Positions 1-12,299 of a stretch of 64,000 bases of DNA are shown here, one piece after another. Position 1 is the first letter of the stretch; each line of letters opens with the position of its first letter. The translations under genes were made by a program, and so were the position numbers. The notes beneath the pieces were generated by a model, which had not been told where the DNA came from, made no database searches, and saw only the letters and a list, made by a program, of their open reading frames with translations. Origin of the DNA: Saturnia japonica (Eukaryota > Arthropoda > Insecta > Lepidoptera > Saturniidae); the NCBI GenBank assembly GCA_033032175.1, contig CM065309.1, forward strand, positions 2,232,001-2,296,000, given 5' to 3'.

Positions 1-1076
1 TTCAAGAGAATCCTGCTCCTCTCTATCTAAAGTTTTTGCTAAAGTAACGACTCCAGTTGAGGGATCCACCGAAAAGTACTGGCCCGATATAGAATAACGT
101 AACTGACCATTTTCTGGATCGACACCTGAAGTACAAAATGAAAATAAAAAAATATTTATTCAATTTAGAGAAAACACTTATAGGCATCTGAATGCTACCA
201 CCGCTTCGAAAATTATCTTACACATCGAGAAAAGATGGCAAGAAACTCATCAGAGTTTATCAATAACATCAGTGTTTACTGTATTTTTGATGTGAAACAT
301 CTATAGGCGATGGTGAACCTGATTGTTAGCTTGGCGATACAGGCCGTGGTGCCGTATCTTCTTACCTTCCTTCTTTTTTTCTTTATTTTATTCACTAAGA
401 TGTTTCACATCTATCGGGCATCCCGTGACGACCAATTTTTTTATTATACTAGTCTAGTACTAGTACCAAAGACGTTTCAAGACATCAGTAACATTCAATT
501 ATATTGATCTGTAGATATTGATATAATCATTCATTTGATGGAAAAAAAAATTATATGTACCGTAGAAATTGTTTAATCTAATGTTAATGCTACACGTATA
601 AAAAGCAAAATTAACCGAAACTGTCGTAACCAAATGTTTATATACAGTGGAATATTATAAAGCACATTAACAAATACATTGGTTAGTTGCTGATGTATTC
701 TATAATAAATTGGCAACCATTTAGACCATATCAAATTTAGATTTCTGTTCAGTACAATTATGGGTAGCTTTTATCAAATCATTAGTGTTAGTTGTCCGAG
801 ATATCCTCCTTCGTCTAGGTTTTCATCTAGTTTACATAATCGTAAAAATGTAATATAATTATTACCTTTTAACTGATACACTGGTGTCCCCATAGGTGTA
901 TCTTCAGAAACACTGAACTGGGACATATCGCCAGCCTGTGGTAGAAAGTGAGGCGCCCTGTTTATGACTTGACCAGTACATGTCTCAAGAATTGTTATTA
1001 TAAGTAAGATTATCAAAGGATTTGGTTCGTTCGACACAGTCGCCACTTTTCGTTTCACGAAAACTATTTCTGCCAT
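1..1076 (-). CDS. Cad87A: Cadherin (Cad87A-like), first two coding exons, partial
   Basis: Two coding exons of a cell-surface calcium-dependent adhesion protein, running off the left edge. Exon 1 is 1076 down to 866. The ATG directly follows a TTTTCAG acceptor at 1079-1077, so a 5'UTR intron lies upstream. It encodes a leader with a hydrophobic core (LIILLIITIL) and then the start of cadherin repeat 1 (NRAPHFLPQAGDMSQFSVSE, then TPMGTPVYQLKG). The donor is AAAG|GTAAT at 866/865. Exon 2 is 125 down to 1 after a TTCAG acceptor. It joins in phase 1 to give LKG-VDPENGQLRYSISG, then FSVDPSTGVVTL and LDREEQD, which are classic cadherin-repeat motifs. The join restores the frame exactly. Cad87A rather than another cadherin is inferred from the remembered insect N-terminus (PHFLP..GDM..FS). 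Most of the ectodomain, the membrane segment and the tail are outside the window. Confidence 0.82.
126..865 (-). other. Cad87A-like intron containing repeat fragments
   Basis: Intron between the two cadherin exons, with GT at 865/864 and AG at 127/126 on the minus strand. It holds a minus-strand copy of the dispersed 'cccgatcgagtttcttctcgg' type repeat (about 145-285; other copies near 6.2, 33.4, 36.2 and 50.2 kb). Next to it is a short inverted repeat, gatgtgaaacatct at about 289-302 against its complement at about 401-414, typical of lepidopteran SINE or LINE debris. No additional exon was seen. Confidence 0.6.
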
Positions 1077-2379
1077 CTGAAAATTAAAAATACTTTAGTA
1101 TTAATTTGTTTGAAATACTTGAATGTCGATCCTATATTACTTTCTAACCACGGTTGTTTACCAACATGTTGTCTCTAATGAACTATTAAAATAGCTAGCG
1201 AAAGTACTTTAGTACTTCACAGTATGAACATAAAGATTAATTTTATTTGGTGTAAAAATAGGTATTTATATGGTTTTAGAAGTAAACATTTTATATCTCA
1301 CGTAGAAATCTGTGGAACCTAGTTCTTTGTAACTATATTAATGGCTGCCAGAAAAGAAATAATTAAATTTAGATTTGTTTATAATTAAATCACATTGACC
1401 CAAAGTATAGCAACACAATGAGCTAACTAGCCATAAAGAAAAGCTATAAAAAGGAAACAAGGTGGGGAAGCCTGGACAATTTGAAAATATTATTGTGTTA
1501 CTAACATCTCGGGACTATTGTCTAGAACCATTGCTGAATCTGCATTTCAATTCAAATTAATTCCATATCCCTCTACCAAGAAGGTAGAAGAAGGTATTAT
1601 AAAAACCCTTATCCTAATTATTCCCCCTTAGAAATGACCAATTATTGAAATAAAAAATATCGTTAGGGAAGAAAACAATGCAATGAACTCACAATTAGTA
1701 ATAGTTGTCAGATTAGTTACATTAGACTATATACATTTTACCCCAGTTACTCAATACCGTGCCGGTGACAGTGAGGCAAGTGTCAGCTTGCAGCTGAACC
1801 GCTTTGGTTTGGAAGTTGTATGAATTCCCTTACGTCATTAAGTTTAATGTGCGAATCTAAATTGATAAAAGAATTTATATAGATGACAAAGATGTCATCA
1901 TACAAATATCACAAAGAAAAAGGAAGAAAAAATTTAAACATTTTACCTCTTGAGCATTTAACCCTAGGACGAAAACGTTTTTGTGTCAAATAATATTAGT
2001 GCAGGTACAAATTGTACTGGTTAGCATTTTTTTAATTTGTTGCAATAATCCGCACTAATCAGAAGGTCATGTGAATGTAGAGACTCATATAAAAATGTTA
2101 ATTTCTAAATATATTGTAATTTATAACTAAACTATACGGTATGCAATCGCTGACACGACAAATAAATTTGCTTCCATGCGTTCTATGAATAATTTGTAAT
2201 TACTACGGCTGCGTAATCGGCAAAGGTCTTATATAATATAAACAATGACCTCAATGTATTAACTATACAACAAAAAAATCAAAGGGTAATTGGTGGTTTA
2301 ACCGGCACTATATTTTTTTTTTAAAGAAACAAAGTAACAGTTAGATTGCTAAAAAATATGCCAATAGCATGTCGGGTCA

Positions 2380-2945
2380 CACGTAGTGTAGGGTTCCGTA
2401 GTTGCCTGTCACAGTATGGAGACTTAGGTGACTAAATTTTTAATGGGATTTGTACGAAATTACTTTTCCAACTAAATTTTATAAGTTAATTGATTATATT
2501 ATTCATAAACTCATAATGCCTACTTACGTTTTTCCTTTTAACTTAATTAGATATACTACTACCATGAATTTTTTTACATACCCAAATACGATGATTTAGC
2601 TTGCATGGGGGTTGGGTGACCCTTGACTCTAACAAAAATTAGCACTTTAGACCTTAATATTTCGCAAACGGATCTCTGAATAGAAAAATGGTTTTACACA
2701 CCCGTAATATTCTTGGACGACCTATCCAACGAAACCTCACGCGATAAAATAGACGAAAAAAAAGTCATTCCCACATTACGTGATGGGGAGGTAGTTACCC
2801 TAGACAATTTTGTTTTTAAATCTTATTTTATCACTTTGGTGACATAATTTATGTAATATATATACCCATACCAAATTACAGCTTTTTAAGACTAAGAATC
2901 AGACAGACAGACAGGCATAGCGAAATTCTAAAAAGTACGTTAAAC
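2380..2945 (-). repeat. Dispersed repeat with GACA runs
   Basis: Begins with gggttccgtag and ends near agacagacagacaggc followed by gcgaaattctaaaaa. On the minus strand this gives the common lepidopteran layout of an agacagacagac run ahead of a terminal 'ctacggaaccct'. Family assignment is from memory of lepidopteran intergenic DNA. There is no coding content and no second full copy in this window. Confidence 0.45.
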
Positions 2946-3454
2946 TAAATAAAGTAATACAGAAAATAAGTTTTAAACATTCGTCTAACGGTTAACAAAT
3001 TTTCAGTGCACAATTGATCACCTATTTATTAATCTTAATACGACCATAATGGTTGGTAAAAATTTCAAGAGGTACAGTTAAGGTCGCTGTTGTGTCTGAA
3101 TTTAACCGTACTTCCATTCAGATAGAGTGTAGTAATTTTGCGGAGCTAGTAAAAATTTTTTTATGTTATACATAATATAATGGACAATAGAGGTATGGAG
3201 TAACTACCATCTCTATACATGAAAAAATGTCCGTCGAAAAGCGTTAATTATGTTGGCGCTGCGGTAGCAAATGCGTAAATTTTAAAGATAGGGCCAAAAG
3301 TAGATTTTTTTATTTTCGCCCACTGGGACAACATTTTAACATTATTGTTAAATTATTTTTTTAAGTTTTACAACAGTAAAAACTGCAAAATCACGAAAAA
3401 TTATCAGTCTGTTGATACGCTAGGTTTTTGAATTATAATTTGCTGCTGATGCCG

Positions 3455-3690
3455 CTGGACGCGTTTTAAACGATTTCAAAAAAAGACGTGAGGTTACTCA
3501 ATTCGAATGTTTTTCTATACGGATGTTCAGCTATAACTTCTTTGTTTATGAACCGATTTGGAAGGATCATTTTTTTGTTTGATAGGGGATAACCTTAAGG
3601 GTAGCCCCATTTTAATTTCATTGGCATTGGACCATCAACTTCAAAGATACACGAGGAAAATCTTCAAAAACATTTAAGTTGGTTTTCTTT
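3455..3690 (+). repeat. Dispersed repeat, 'ggatgttcagctataac' family
   Basis: Contains ggatgttcagctataac, gaaccgatttgg and attttaatttcattggcatt in order. The same order recurs at about 47065-47275, 26500-26650 (right half only) and, on the minus strand, at 34325-34440 and its tandem copy 37058-37173. Likely a non-autonomous element or LINE 3' tail; class not determined. Confidence 0.55.
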
Positions 3691-4796
3691 ACTGTTTAAA
3701 TTTGTGTTTGTATTATTATTTTATTGGTGTACTAAAATAATTATACATTTACAGGCTCTCAAAATGCGAAATGTAAGTCGAGTCTCTTTTTTCATACATT
3801 TTCATACATATTTTATAACAATGGAAATAATAATGGGAATAGAAATATATAAACCTCAGGCTTCAACAGCGATACGTTCGATAGGATAATATAAAATAGT
3901 ATAATTCAATTTCGGTAGGTTGGTCGACTGCGAATTATGTTAAATTCGTCTATGAAGTAAATCGAAAAAAATGACGTTTGTTTCAGGAATGGAGTCACTT
4001 GAAACGACTTAAGTTGAAAAGACGTACCTAACTCGAGGTATGTCTGTAGTACACTTATGGAAAGGTTTTAGTATATACAATATTAAGGTACTATTATTAT
4101 ATAATACACGCTAAAGACATTCGTCACTAAATACAGACGGTATAAGCGGCTCGAGAAACAATGCTGTATTTAATATTATGATCCAATAATAGTCTGTACT
4201 GGAACAGAAAACTCATTCGTTCCTCAATTGTTTAACATCCGTAACCTCCAAGTCAGTGAACTGCACACAATGAGTGGGAAATAGTGATAATTGGGCTAAC
4301 GGCTTTTGTTTGGGCTGATGACGTCAGAGAGAGACTGTTATTTATTTGTAAATTAGGTCTGAAGAGGGCAGATGTGTGGTTACGTAAATTATTGAAACTA
4401 CATACTTGGCACTTACATACATATATAGGTATATATAAAATATTTGTTTACATTTATTCTGTCTTAGAAAAGCATCATTACAGAAGGAAATTTTAAGAGA
4501 AAAACTAGGTTATCATTAAAATTCTAAACGCTATGTGAAGTCTATGATAGACTGGACTAATTGTGCTTAGTAAAATAACAAAATTTACTATCATTAAGAA
4601 AACGTTAGTAAATTAACAAATACACTGAGAGTTTTTCAAAGTCAAATGTCTTTAGGTGCGAGTTAGAACTTATATATAGGATTTTCAGTACTATGACCGT
4701 CGTGGCCTATAGGCCTACTAATTGTACTAAGCTCATTCAAATCTGAATGTGCTGATTACATTTATAATTTGTTTACATTTGTATTTTTATAACAAC

Positions 4797-5150
4797 TAGC
4801 GGTCGCCCAATGATCGAAATTCGATCAGCGACTTTTTAATCATAGACTATTTTCTGTTTGACATTTAAAGTATTCATTAACCTAAACAATGTGTATTATC
4901 TACATCACTTGCTGTCACTTTTCGTTGGGTGATAATGTCAATATTTTGAGAAGTTTAAGTTCAGTGGCACTGTTTGGGTTAGGATTCACAGTATTAATTT
5001 ATTTTATTTTTTAATTTATTAAATTTTGGCCTTCTGCACTCCTTCTCCATATAAACTTTTTCCATGCAAAATCTCATAGGCTTCCGTGCACGCAATACAC
5101 TTAAAAAGGTGTCCGAAGTTTTCTTCTCAAGTATTAATATAATAATAATT
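4797..5150 (+). repeat. Five-copy dispersed element (family B), copy 1
   Basis: About 350 bp. It opens with tagcggtcgcc, then the motifs cagcgactttttaatcata, ctgtttgacattt, acttgctgtcactttt and aatgtcaatatttt, then ctgcactccttctccatata, and closes near aagtattaatataat. Four more copies are at 21245-21775 (interrupted), 39680-40030, 44046-44405 and, inverted, 46503-46868. The shared outer limits suggest a discrete non-autonomous mobile element. I see no pol III boxes, no poly(A) and no clear terminal inverted repeat. Confidence 0.6.
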
Positions 5151-6179
5151 AATAACAAAATATTTATTTTCATAACTTTATAAAAAAAGGAACTCGAACC
5201 ACCGACCGCTCGTAATACACATACAACAAAACGTACAAGTTTGGTCGCCACATAATATATAACTTTTTTATTTATATTAGAAAAACAATATAGTATTATA
5301 TAAACATTAATTAAATTATTTATAGTTCTTAGTGTAAATATAATTGTAAGTTTTATTCTAACTCTCTAAATTTAACATGACATTTATTTTTATAATCATA
5401 ATAATATCAGACAACAAAGTTCTCAAACAAAGAATTTAAATGCGCGTAAAGGTTACTTGCATTTTTTTGTATGAAGCAAGTTTATCCATTCGTGCAGTCC
5501 ACCTTATGTTAAGTGGTCATAACTACCTATGTAGAATATGTACAACAATATCACATAATCGCAATCCTGATGTTAGTCTTAATAGGTTTTCCGTATGACT
5601 GAATGGGAACACCTCTTGGTCAGGACTTCTAACACCGTCTAACAGTGTAGGCATCCTAACAAAAACATAAATGTGGATAAAAGATCAATTTCAGTAGAAA
5701 TGACGTTCGGGGCAGTCGTTGTAATAGATAAAAGAGCTATCAACTAACGGGTGCCGAGATTCATAGGAAGTTCTTTTAATTATAGCTGTAGGAATTTACG
5801 TTCTTCAATTCATTTACAAAAGAATTTGTTAAGTACTTTCTTTGATATGAGATTTCTAACTTGGCAAGTCTTAGCTTTAGTTGAAATTGTAGGTATTCAG
5901 AAATTAGCAAAAACATATGCTCACTGGGATTCGAACCTGAGATGAGATATTCGAGCGCGTTACGACAATGTCACAGTTTTAAAATGTTTGAAATACTGAA
6001 ATCCTAAACAATAAAAGACGTGCCTACCAAACACGCAAGTGAAAACTATTTAAAAATTCAATACAAGACAATGAACAAACGGTTGGCCCGTTTCATGTGT
6101 ACAATATTCTATTATACAGTTTATATAGTAACAAATAGCAAGATAATTCAGTGACGTAACAAAAGGATAACAAAACAGG

Positions 6180-6325
6180 GAAGAGGAAACGAATTAAATG
6201 AAAACAAAAAAAATCTTTTCTTAATTTAGGCCCTAAGAAGACATTTATGAATGTCAAAACACTACTACCGGTTCGGAAAACATCCCAGTTATCGAGAAGA
6301 ACCGACAATAAATTCGATCGGGTTT
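6180..6325 (-). repeat. Dispersed repeat, 'cccgatcgagtttcttctcgg' family
   Basis: Reverse complement of the sequence seen at 33436-33545 and 50238-50345: gatcgaatt..., then tctcgataactgggatgtttt, accggtagtagtg, and a terminal 'taggccctaag'/taattg block. Also present in the cadherin intron. Probably the 3' portion of a retroelement. Confidence 0.5.
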
Positions 6326-6554
6326 ATCTTTTTTTAAGTATACGAAAGTATTAATATAACACAATAATAATAATTTAGTGGACGCACATAGAGGGAGTCG
6401 CTTCCAGACGTCACTATTATTCAAGTAACCACATACTTTTTTTTCGATTTGACCTGACCGATTTGACTGTTAGCCTGAGGGGCCCTGTTCAAAAACAAAG
6501 CCGCTGATGGCTTTTGCAGCTTTACCGGGCTTGGATTACACAGCTTGGATAACA

Positions 6555-6835
6555 TTAACTTACCATAAGACGAGTCGATACTCTGTTTACAGTAATTGGT
6601 GATAAAAATCTACTTAGTACAATTAATAAAACATAACATAACATACAATCACGCCTGTATCCCTGTATATGTGTTTTAGGTCCCATGTAATAGGGGGCGA
6701 GCCTATTGCCATTAATCGGACACAAAGACAAACTCCGAGCTGCTACTGAGAATTTTATAGAAAACCCAAATAACAATTTGCTCGACCTGGGAATCGAACC
6801 CAGGACCTCGATTATAGCGTTTAGGACAATTAGGG
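6555..6835 (-). repeat. tRNA-derived SINE (family T), copy 1
   Basis: On the minus strand a pol III B-box like block (ggttcgattccc, + strand 6788-6801) is followed by gcaa..ttattt, a ctcagtagcagctcgga block and then attaatggc. The same order occurs at 21440-21652 (minus) and 24785-25040 (plus). A B box at the head and a tRNA-unrelated body define a tRNA-derived SINE. It is not a functional tRNA gene, because no cloverleaf forms. A lone B-box relic (gggattcgaacctgag) lies at about 5926. Confidence 0.6.
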
Positions 6836-8169
6836 CTAATGAGGCAGTTAATTAATTTTACACAGTAAAAGTATTACATAGAAAAATTGTTAAATCCTCC
6901 GGCCCCCTTATATAACAAAATTGTACGTGAAGTTGGCATATATGCCATCCCTGGGAGCAAAGGTATTAAAAAAAAAATGGGGCTACAGCTTAAAAATTGT
7001 GTAAAGACAAATTTGTTTACGCTACTGGATAATTAGTATTTTTAAATAATACTAAATAGTTTGTTGCTAGAGCTAAGTCACTATTTATTTGGGATATTGA
7101 AAAGAAATACAAAAGAACAAAACACATTTTCGGTTTAAAAAAAAACTCTGTTTTGAGTATTGTGTTAGTCAAAAGCGCTCTGAAGCCTTTGACGGCTTTT
7201 ATTTTAAATATTTGACTAACAATACTAAATACATATATTTTGTGTTACAAAAAAAATGTTTGTAAGATTTTTATTTATTTATTTATATTATCTCAACCTG
7301 TACTACTATCAATTGTAGTCGTAATAGTAAAAGTTTATGTACAACTGTGCATTTATCGTATTTATTTATTCAATTCTGCAATTCAATGGGACAAATATAA
7401 TTCCCAAAATGCATTACTCACACCAAGAAAACAAAACCGATGACGTCACGAAATCACTGTATAGATATACCATATTATATCAAATTGAGAACAAAATATG
7501 ACTAAAGAATGTCAAATTCGCTAAATGTTAGTGCAATAATGACATAAATTCTTGACCTTGATACGAGAAGACGTGCAGTGAAAATCTAATAAATACAACG
7601 ATTTAGTATGAACTTACTTTTAGTGATAAACTTAGTATGTCAAAACTTATAATTTAACACCACACATGTTATTAAATTAAATTAATCGAATAAAAACTTA
7701 ACGGTACGTTATAACACTCCACGACTTTGTTAATATTGAAGGTACTGTCAAAAACTTGCACCACCGGTCTCGTACTTGCCTTGTATTGCTTACTTCTCGC
7801 TCGCACCGCACCGTGTCAGCAGCGCGACAGAACGAGATACATAATATTTGACGTCACCGCCTTTTTAACATCGCAGATAGAGCCTTTTTGCACGGGTAAA
7901 AGTAACGGGGTTTTTCTTGAGATGCCGTATATGAGACGGCACGCGTAAGGTCACTGTTGTTAGACAGAGACGGTTGTATTAGGTCACGTTCAAAAAGGGT
8001 CTAAGTGTTTTTAAAAGTTTGGCACGAAAGGGAATTTAATACCATACTGGTTCTATGTACTTATTTAGGTGAGAACGGTATTTTATAGTCAAGTTGAATT
8101 TAATTACCAAATTCGGAAAACTTTTATATTTCACTGTATCTGTTATATGACTTTAGTTTTTTCGTTTTA

Positions 8170-8420
8170 TTATCCAGACTAATATTACAAAGCTAAAGAG
8201 TTTGTTTGTTTGTTTTTTGGTTGAATACGCTAATCTTAGGAACTACTGGTTCGAATGGAAAAAATGTTTCAGTGTTGGATAGCCCATTTATCGAGACAGG
8301 CTATGTAGGCTATATAACATCACGCTATGATTAATAGGAGTGGAGCATCAATGAAAAGTGTTGGAAAAACGGGAAAATTTTATTTCTTTTGATAGCTTCA
8401 ATTGCGTTCGTGGCGTAAAT
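8170..8420 (+). repeat. Dispersed repeat, 'gctaatcttaggaactact' family
   Basis: Carries gtttgtttgttt, then gctaatcttaggaactact, cagtgttggatagcccattt and tataacatcacgctat, a block very common in butterfly genomes (from memory). A related but divergent copy is at 19380-19935. Non-coding. Confidence 0.5.
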
Positions 8421-8824
8421 GGTGAAAGTTACGAAACAATCTTTTAAGGTTTACTCAATATAATCTTTTTTATGGTAATAAAATTTGTTCTAAAATAATG
8501 AATTATTTGTGAAGGTGTTTTTATATACTTGGTATTAATCCTTATGGAAATAAATACGTTATATTCATCACATTATTTAATTTTGAACAAAATTTACCTT
8601 TACAGTAATTGATTTAAATGAATATCTTAGGAGATATCACAGTTTTAAAATAACTCGGCAGCAAAATAATCATAAAGTATCACCAGCGCATTTTTATTAT
8701 GCAGAATAATGTGGGAGGCGGGCTGCACCTAATAATGCAGTGCCTTCGACGCACTCTCTCTAACCCCCCCTCTCTCTCTTTCTCTTACATGATGTAAGGG
8801 TAGTGTTAGTGAAGTATCATCTAC

Positions 8825-8975
8825 CTTAAACGCCCCTTCCCCATGAAGCTCTGGAAACCCTAAAAATAGTAGGAACACAAGGTTATTTGGCTGCCATCTT
8901 CAGTAAGGTTGAGGTGTTTCACGAGTCAAACTGTCCCAAGTAGAGAGCAATCTTTAAATAAATTTATCTGTAGCC
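8825..8975 (+). repeat. Dispersed repeat, 'agctctggaaaccct' family, copy 1
   Basis: Shares agctctggaaaccct, aggaacacaaggttatttgg, ctgccatcttc and gagtc..actgtcccaagt with 45885-46125 and 50555-50790. Likely a retroelement-derived tail; orientation of the parent element unknown. Confidence 0.5.
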
Positions 8976-9124
8976 TCTCCTTGAACCCACATTCCCCAAG
9001 AAGCTCTGATCTTCCAAGGAAAATACGTGTCGTATCGCACGTCACAAATAATAGGGTTATTATCTTCAAAACCATGTTTGAGATAATCACGTTTTGAAAG
9101 TTTGAAAATTCATTGCTGCATAAC

Positions 9125-9435
9125 TAAAGACTCAAATGTCCTAAATCTTATTATATTAAGTGAGCAATTCTTATATATATATATATAACTGGTTTCTCGG
9201 AAACGTTTCCAACGATTTCGATGAAACTTTGCATTCAGATAATCTTATTATATTATGTGAGCAATTCTTGTATGTATATATCTTGATTTTAGCATACAAA
9301 GTATCGTTAGATTTGTCTTCATTGTTGCAGTAATATATGCTATATATTATTTAAGTACAACGTCTGAGTATCAAATAAAAAACAAAAATAGAAAATATAT
9401 TTTTTAGTTTTTGTTGCAGTCGATTTTTTTTAAAC
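9125..9435 (+). repeat. TA-microsatellite-bearing repeat plus neighbouring family H fragment
   Basis: About 9125-9240 reads cttattatattaagtgagca, a (TA) run, then cggaaacgtttcc and gatttcgatgaaactttgc. This is the reverse complement of 62680-62810, where the TA run is much longer. About 9275-9435 carries gattttagcatac..agtatcg and ttgttgcagtcg, shared with 57300-57480 and 60480-60650. The two families abut, possibly by nested insertion. Confidence 0.5.
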
Positions 9436-10564
9436 TAATTTAGTTTGCTTATTGCAGATTCCTATCGTTTGAATCAATTTACTATTACTCACGGTCATCT
9501 GCTTTATCGTTAGATGATAGTTATAACTATTAAATTCAAATTAATAAATATAAACGAAATATAAAAAAAAAATACCGAGGTACGACACAGCGGACTTTAC
9601 TAATAAAACCACCAAGAGTAATTAGGTAATAAATTCTTAAAAAGTAAACAAAAAACCGGACAGCAATAATAACACTTGAGTAAAAAATATATAATCAAAT
9701 TTTGTCTTCTTATTTGATTTCCAGACGTCGTCCTTAAATATTATATAGCCTAAATCACTCTCACAATCAGTGGCGAAAAGTCCATATAACCTAATTCCCA
9801 TCGGCTTCCTAAAAGAATTCACATAAAACGAGTACTTAGACCAAATCGAAATTATCGAAATTTATTTGGCGCCTACATATTTATAATAGCAATTAGTCAA
9901 AGATATTAAAATCTATGCATCATACAAGTGTAATTCAAATTTGTAAGACCTCACGCCCGTCGGCTTATCGCCAAGCATCCCATAGCTTTCATTTCTCTAG
10001 GAAGCGAAAAATTCTTTCTCGCTATACAGGTGACCAATAAGGAGCTACTAATTTAATCGGGCCCAGTAGCGAATACGAATTTGCAAGATAATGCCAACTA
10101 TGACAGGTCAGATAAATTTGAGGTTCATAACTCGCTGGCCGCCGGCTTAAGAAAGTGTTACAATATGGTTATGATCACAGAGTACATTATACATACTGAG
10201 AGTTATTATATGATATACGTATTTTACAAGAGGAAGCGAGAATGGGCGATCGTTTAATATCTCCAAATTAAAAATTCTATTTAAAGTACTGTTTTAACAG
10301 GTCCTACTACTTGCTATCTTTGGTTTTTAATGTTTGAGATTGTATTTTGAAGGGAGCGTAGTACTTTTATCATATTTGAAAGACACTGTTTTGAAAATAG
10401 AAGTGCTTTCATGTAATATGGTGAAGGGGGGCCTTTAATCGCCATAGAAACATCGGTGACGGTGGTGAAGAGCTGATATTCTGTTAGGTAAGAACTTTTC
10501 TCCGGCTTCCCTTTTTTACATTTCCACCCTTCGCCACTGCCCACAATTAAGACGAATCTAATGA

Positions 10565-10700
10565 TATCTCTTAAGCTAAAATACATCTAGCCGTTTAGGC
10601 TACAGAGCGTGCCAAAGAAATAAACATACATACGGTCGAAAAACATAACCCTTATTTTATTAGTTTGTATTTTTTCGCTGTCGGATAAAAATAAATATGT
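10565..10700 (-). repeat. Dispersed repeat family H fragment
   Basis: Reverse complement of the block at 60405-60500: agccgtttaggctacagagc and cgaaaaacataacc on the plus strand correspond to ttttcgagcgtatgtatgt and ctctgtagcctaaacggct. Non-coding. Confidence 0.5.
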
Positions 10701-10892
10701 ATGAAAAACCCCGTCGAATCCGAAAAGGGTATATAGTTACCTCAAAGACATTACCAAAAAATAAAATATCAAAATTAAATTTTATTTAATATGAAAATTA
10801 AAAAAAATGTTATTGCAATTTAAAATTAACATATTTAGTTTAAGTTTTCCTAAAATTTAGCAAATTTATAAAACGTGATAACACCATCGCCA

Positions 10893-10957
10893 GCCCCGGC
10901 GCGGCGCGGCCGCAGCGGTACGTTTGATCGTACGGCGATACCCTGCGCCGCGCCGCC
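10893..10957. other. GC-rich imperfect hairpin
   Basis: An abrupt island of near-pure G+C in about 35% G+C surroundings. An inner perfect stem, gtacg/cgtac, encloses a 6-base loop (tttgat). An outer stem pairs cgcag with ctgcg and gcggcgcg with cgcgccgc, with an internal bulge on the 3' side. The arms total roughly 30 bases each. No open frame crosses it. It could be a foldback element core, the structured end of a mobile element, or a structured RNA. Confidence 0.55.
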
Positions 10958-12299
10958 TGTATTGCCATGTAAGTTTCCTCATTTATCTAATTTTTTTTAC
11001 ATTTTATTAGGGTTAATTTTTTACTAATAATCTGAGATAGATGTAGAAGAACTATTGCAAAGGGAGGATCCTCCAACCAGACGGGTGTTATGTCTGGCGG
11101 GCAGCTGTCCAACGGTTGTAGTCGGGTTCTTGTATTATTACTCAATTGAAGAGTTAATTTCTATAGCGCGATGTAGGATGCGTCGTATGTGGCTCGATAG
11201 ATGTCGCTATGTAGATGTCGCTACATAGATAACATAAACAGAATATTATCTCGATACCTGATAACACCTTCGCGAAATTGACGGTGATTTAATACATATT
11301 GTAGTGTACCTATTGTAAGTATTGGGCTTCCTAGCAGAATGCTCACGATTCCACATGAGTTTATTTTCTGTAAATTCTTATTGATAATATACTTCTATAC
11401 TGCGTTTTTTATTCCCACGGAGTGAATTGACAATCACAAATGTCAAACTTGAAAATAATGTTTCCACATTTATTTCAGTAGTGTTGTCCTACCGTATATT
11501 TTACCGTACAATTATATGAATCCCAAGATTTTAAATACTGAATTGAGGGTTTTTATACGTTAATTTAAATATTTTGTGTTATTCAATATACCCAATCATT
11601 TACTATTATCATAACATAATTCAATAGAGTATAAAATGAATTTATTATGCCAATCAACTGCAAATAAAAAACAAAAAAAAAATCGCTCTGGTTGACCTAG
11701 GAGAGATGCGCATGTGTCTCCCTTATTCGGGATTCTCGTATGAATGGTTCAATGTTTTTTGAAAATTTTTTTTTATTAATATCTATGTCTCATACTGGAT
11801 AACAATTAGTACCAATTAGTGACATCATTATTTTAAAAACACAATAAACTACCAACACATGAAATGCAATTTCATTCCGTGGGAATAAAAAACGCACTAT
11901 AATGTAAAAAAAAATCGGTTACGAATAATTAAAAATTCAATTTACCCTGTTTTTTTTCTCCTTTTATAAGTCTTATATTAAAAAGCATTTATCTATACGT
12001 CGAGAATAATTATGCAAATCGTAAGAATAAATAAAAATAATGAACTTTTATTATTTCCCAACCGATTTTACTGAAATTTTATATAAGGGAAGTAAGTATA
12101 TATTTCCATAATTGATAGGAGTAAAAATAAAATTACAGGAGAAAAATGATTACTGCGGAAAAGATTACGTGCGGAGCCGCTAGTATTATAAATAGATAAT
12201 ACTTATGTATAAATCGTCGACCATAGCCCTGAATCAAGGTTAAGCGAGATTGTCTTTTGGCACCCTTTCGTGGACGCTTTCACACCATACTACTCTGTA

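Larger units (their letters stand above)
1081..12290. other. Gene-free stretch dominated by dispersed repeats
   Basis: No host exon could be supported here; the open frames are short and lie in repeats. The 5'UTR exon or promoter of the cadherin gene may lie here but was not identified. Recognisable pieces are listed separately (repeats at about 2.4, 3.5, 4.8, 6.2, 6.6, 8.2, 8.8, 9.1 and 10.6 kb and the hairpin at 10.9 kb). The rest is AT-rich DNA in which I see no further feature. A moderately GC-rich patch at about 7690-7950 contains a TGACGTCA-like site but has no coding signature. Confidence 0.5.

Noticed and set aside
7727..7948. Small secreted protein at 7.7-7.9 kb
   Set aside because: Composition is locally less AT-rich, but there is no splice context, no recognisable domain and no second supporting signal.
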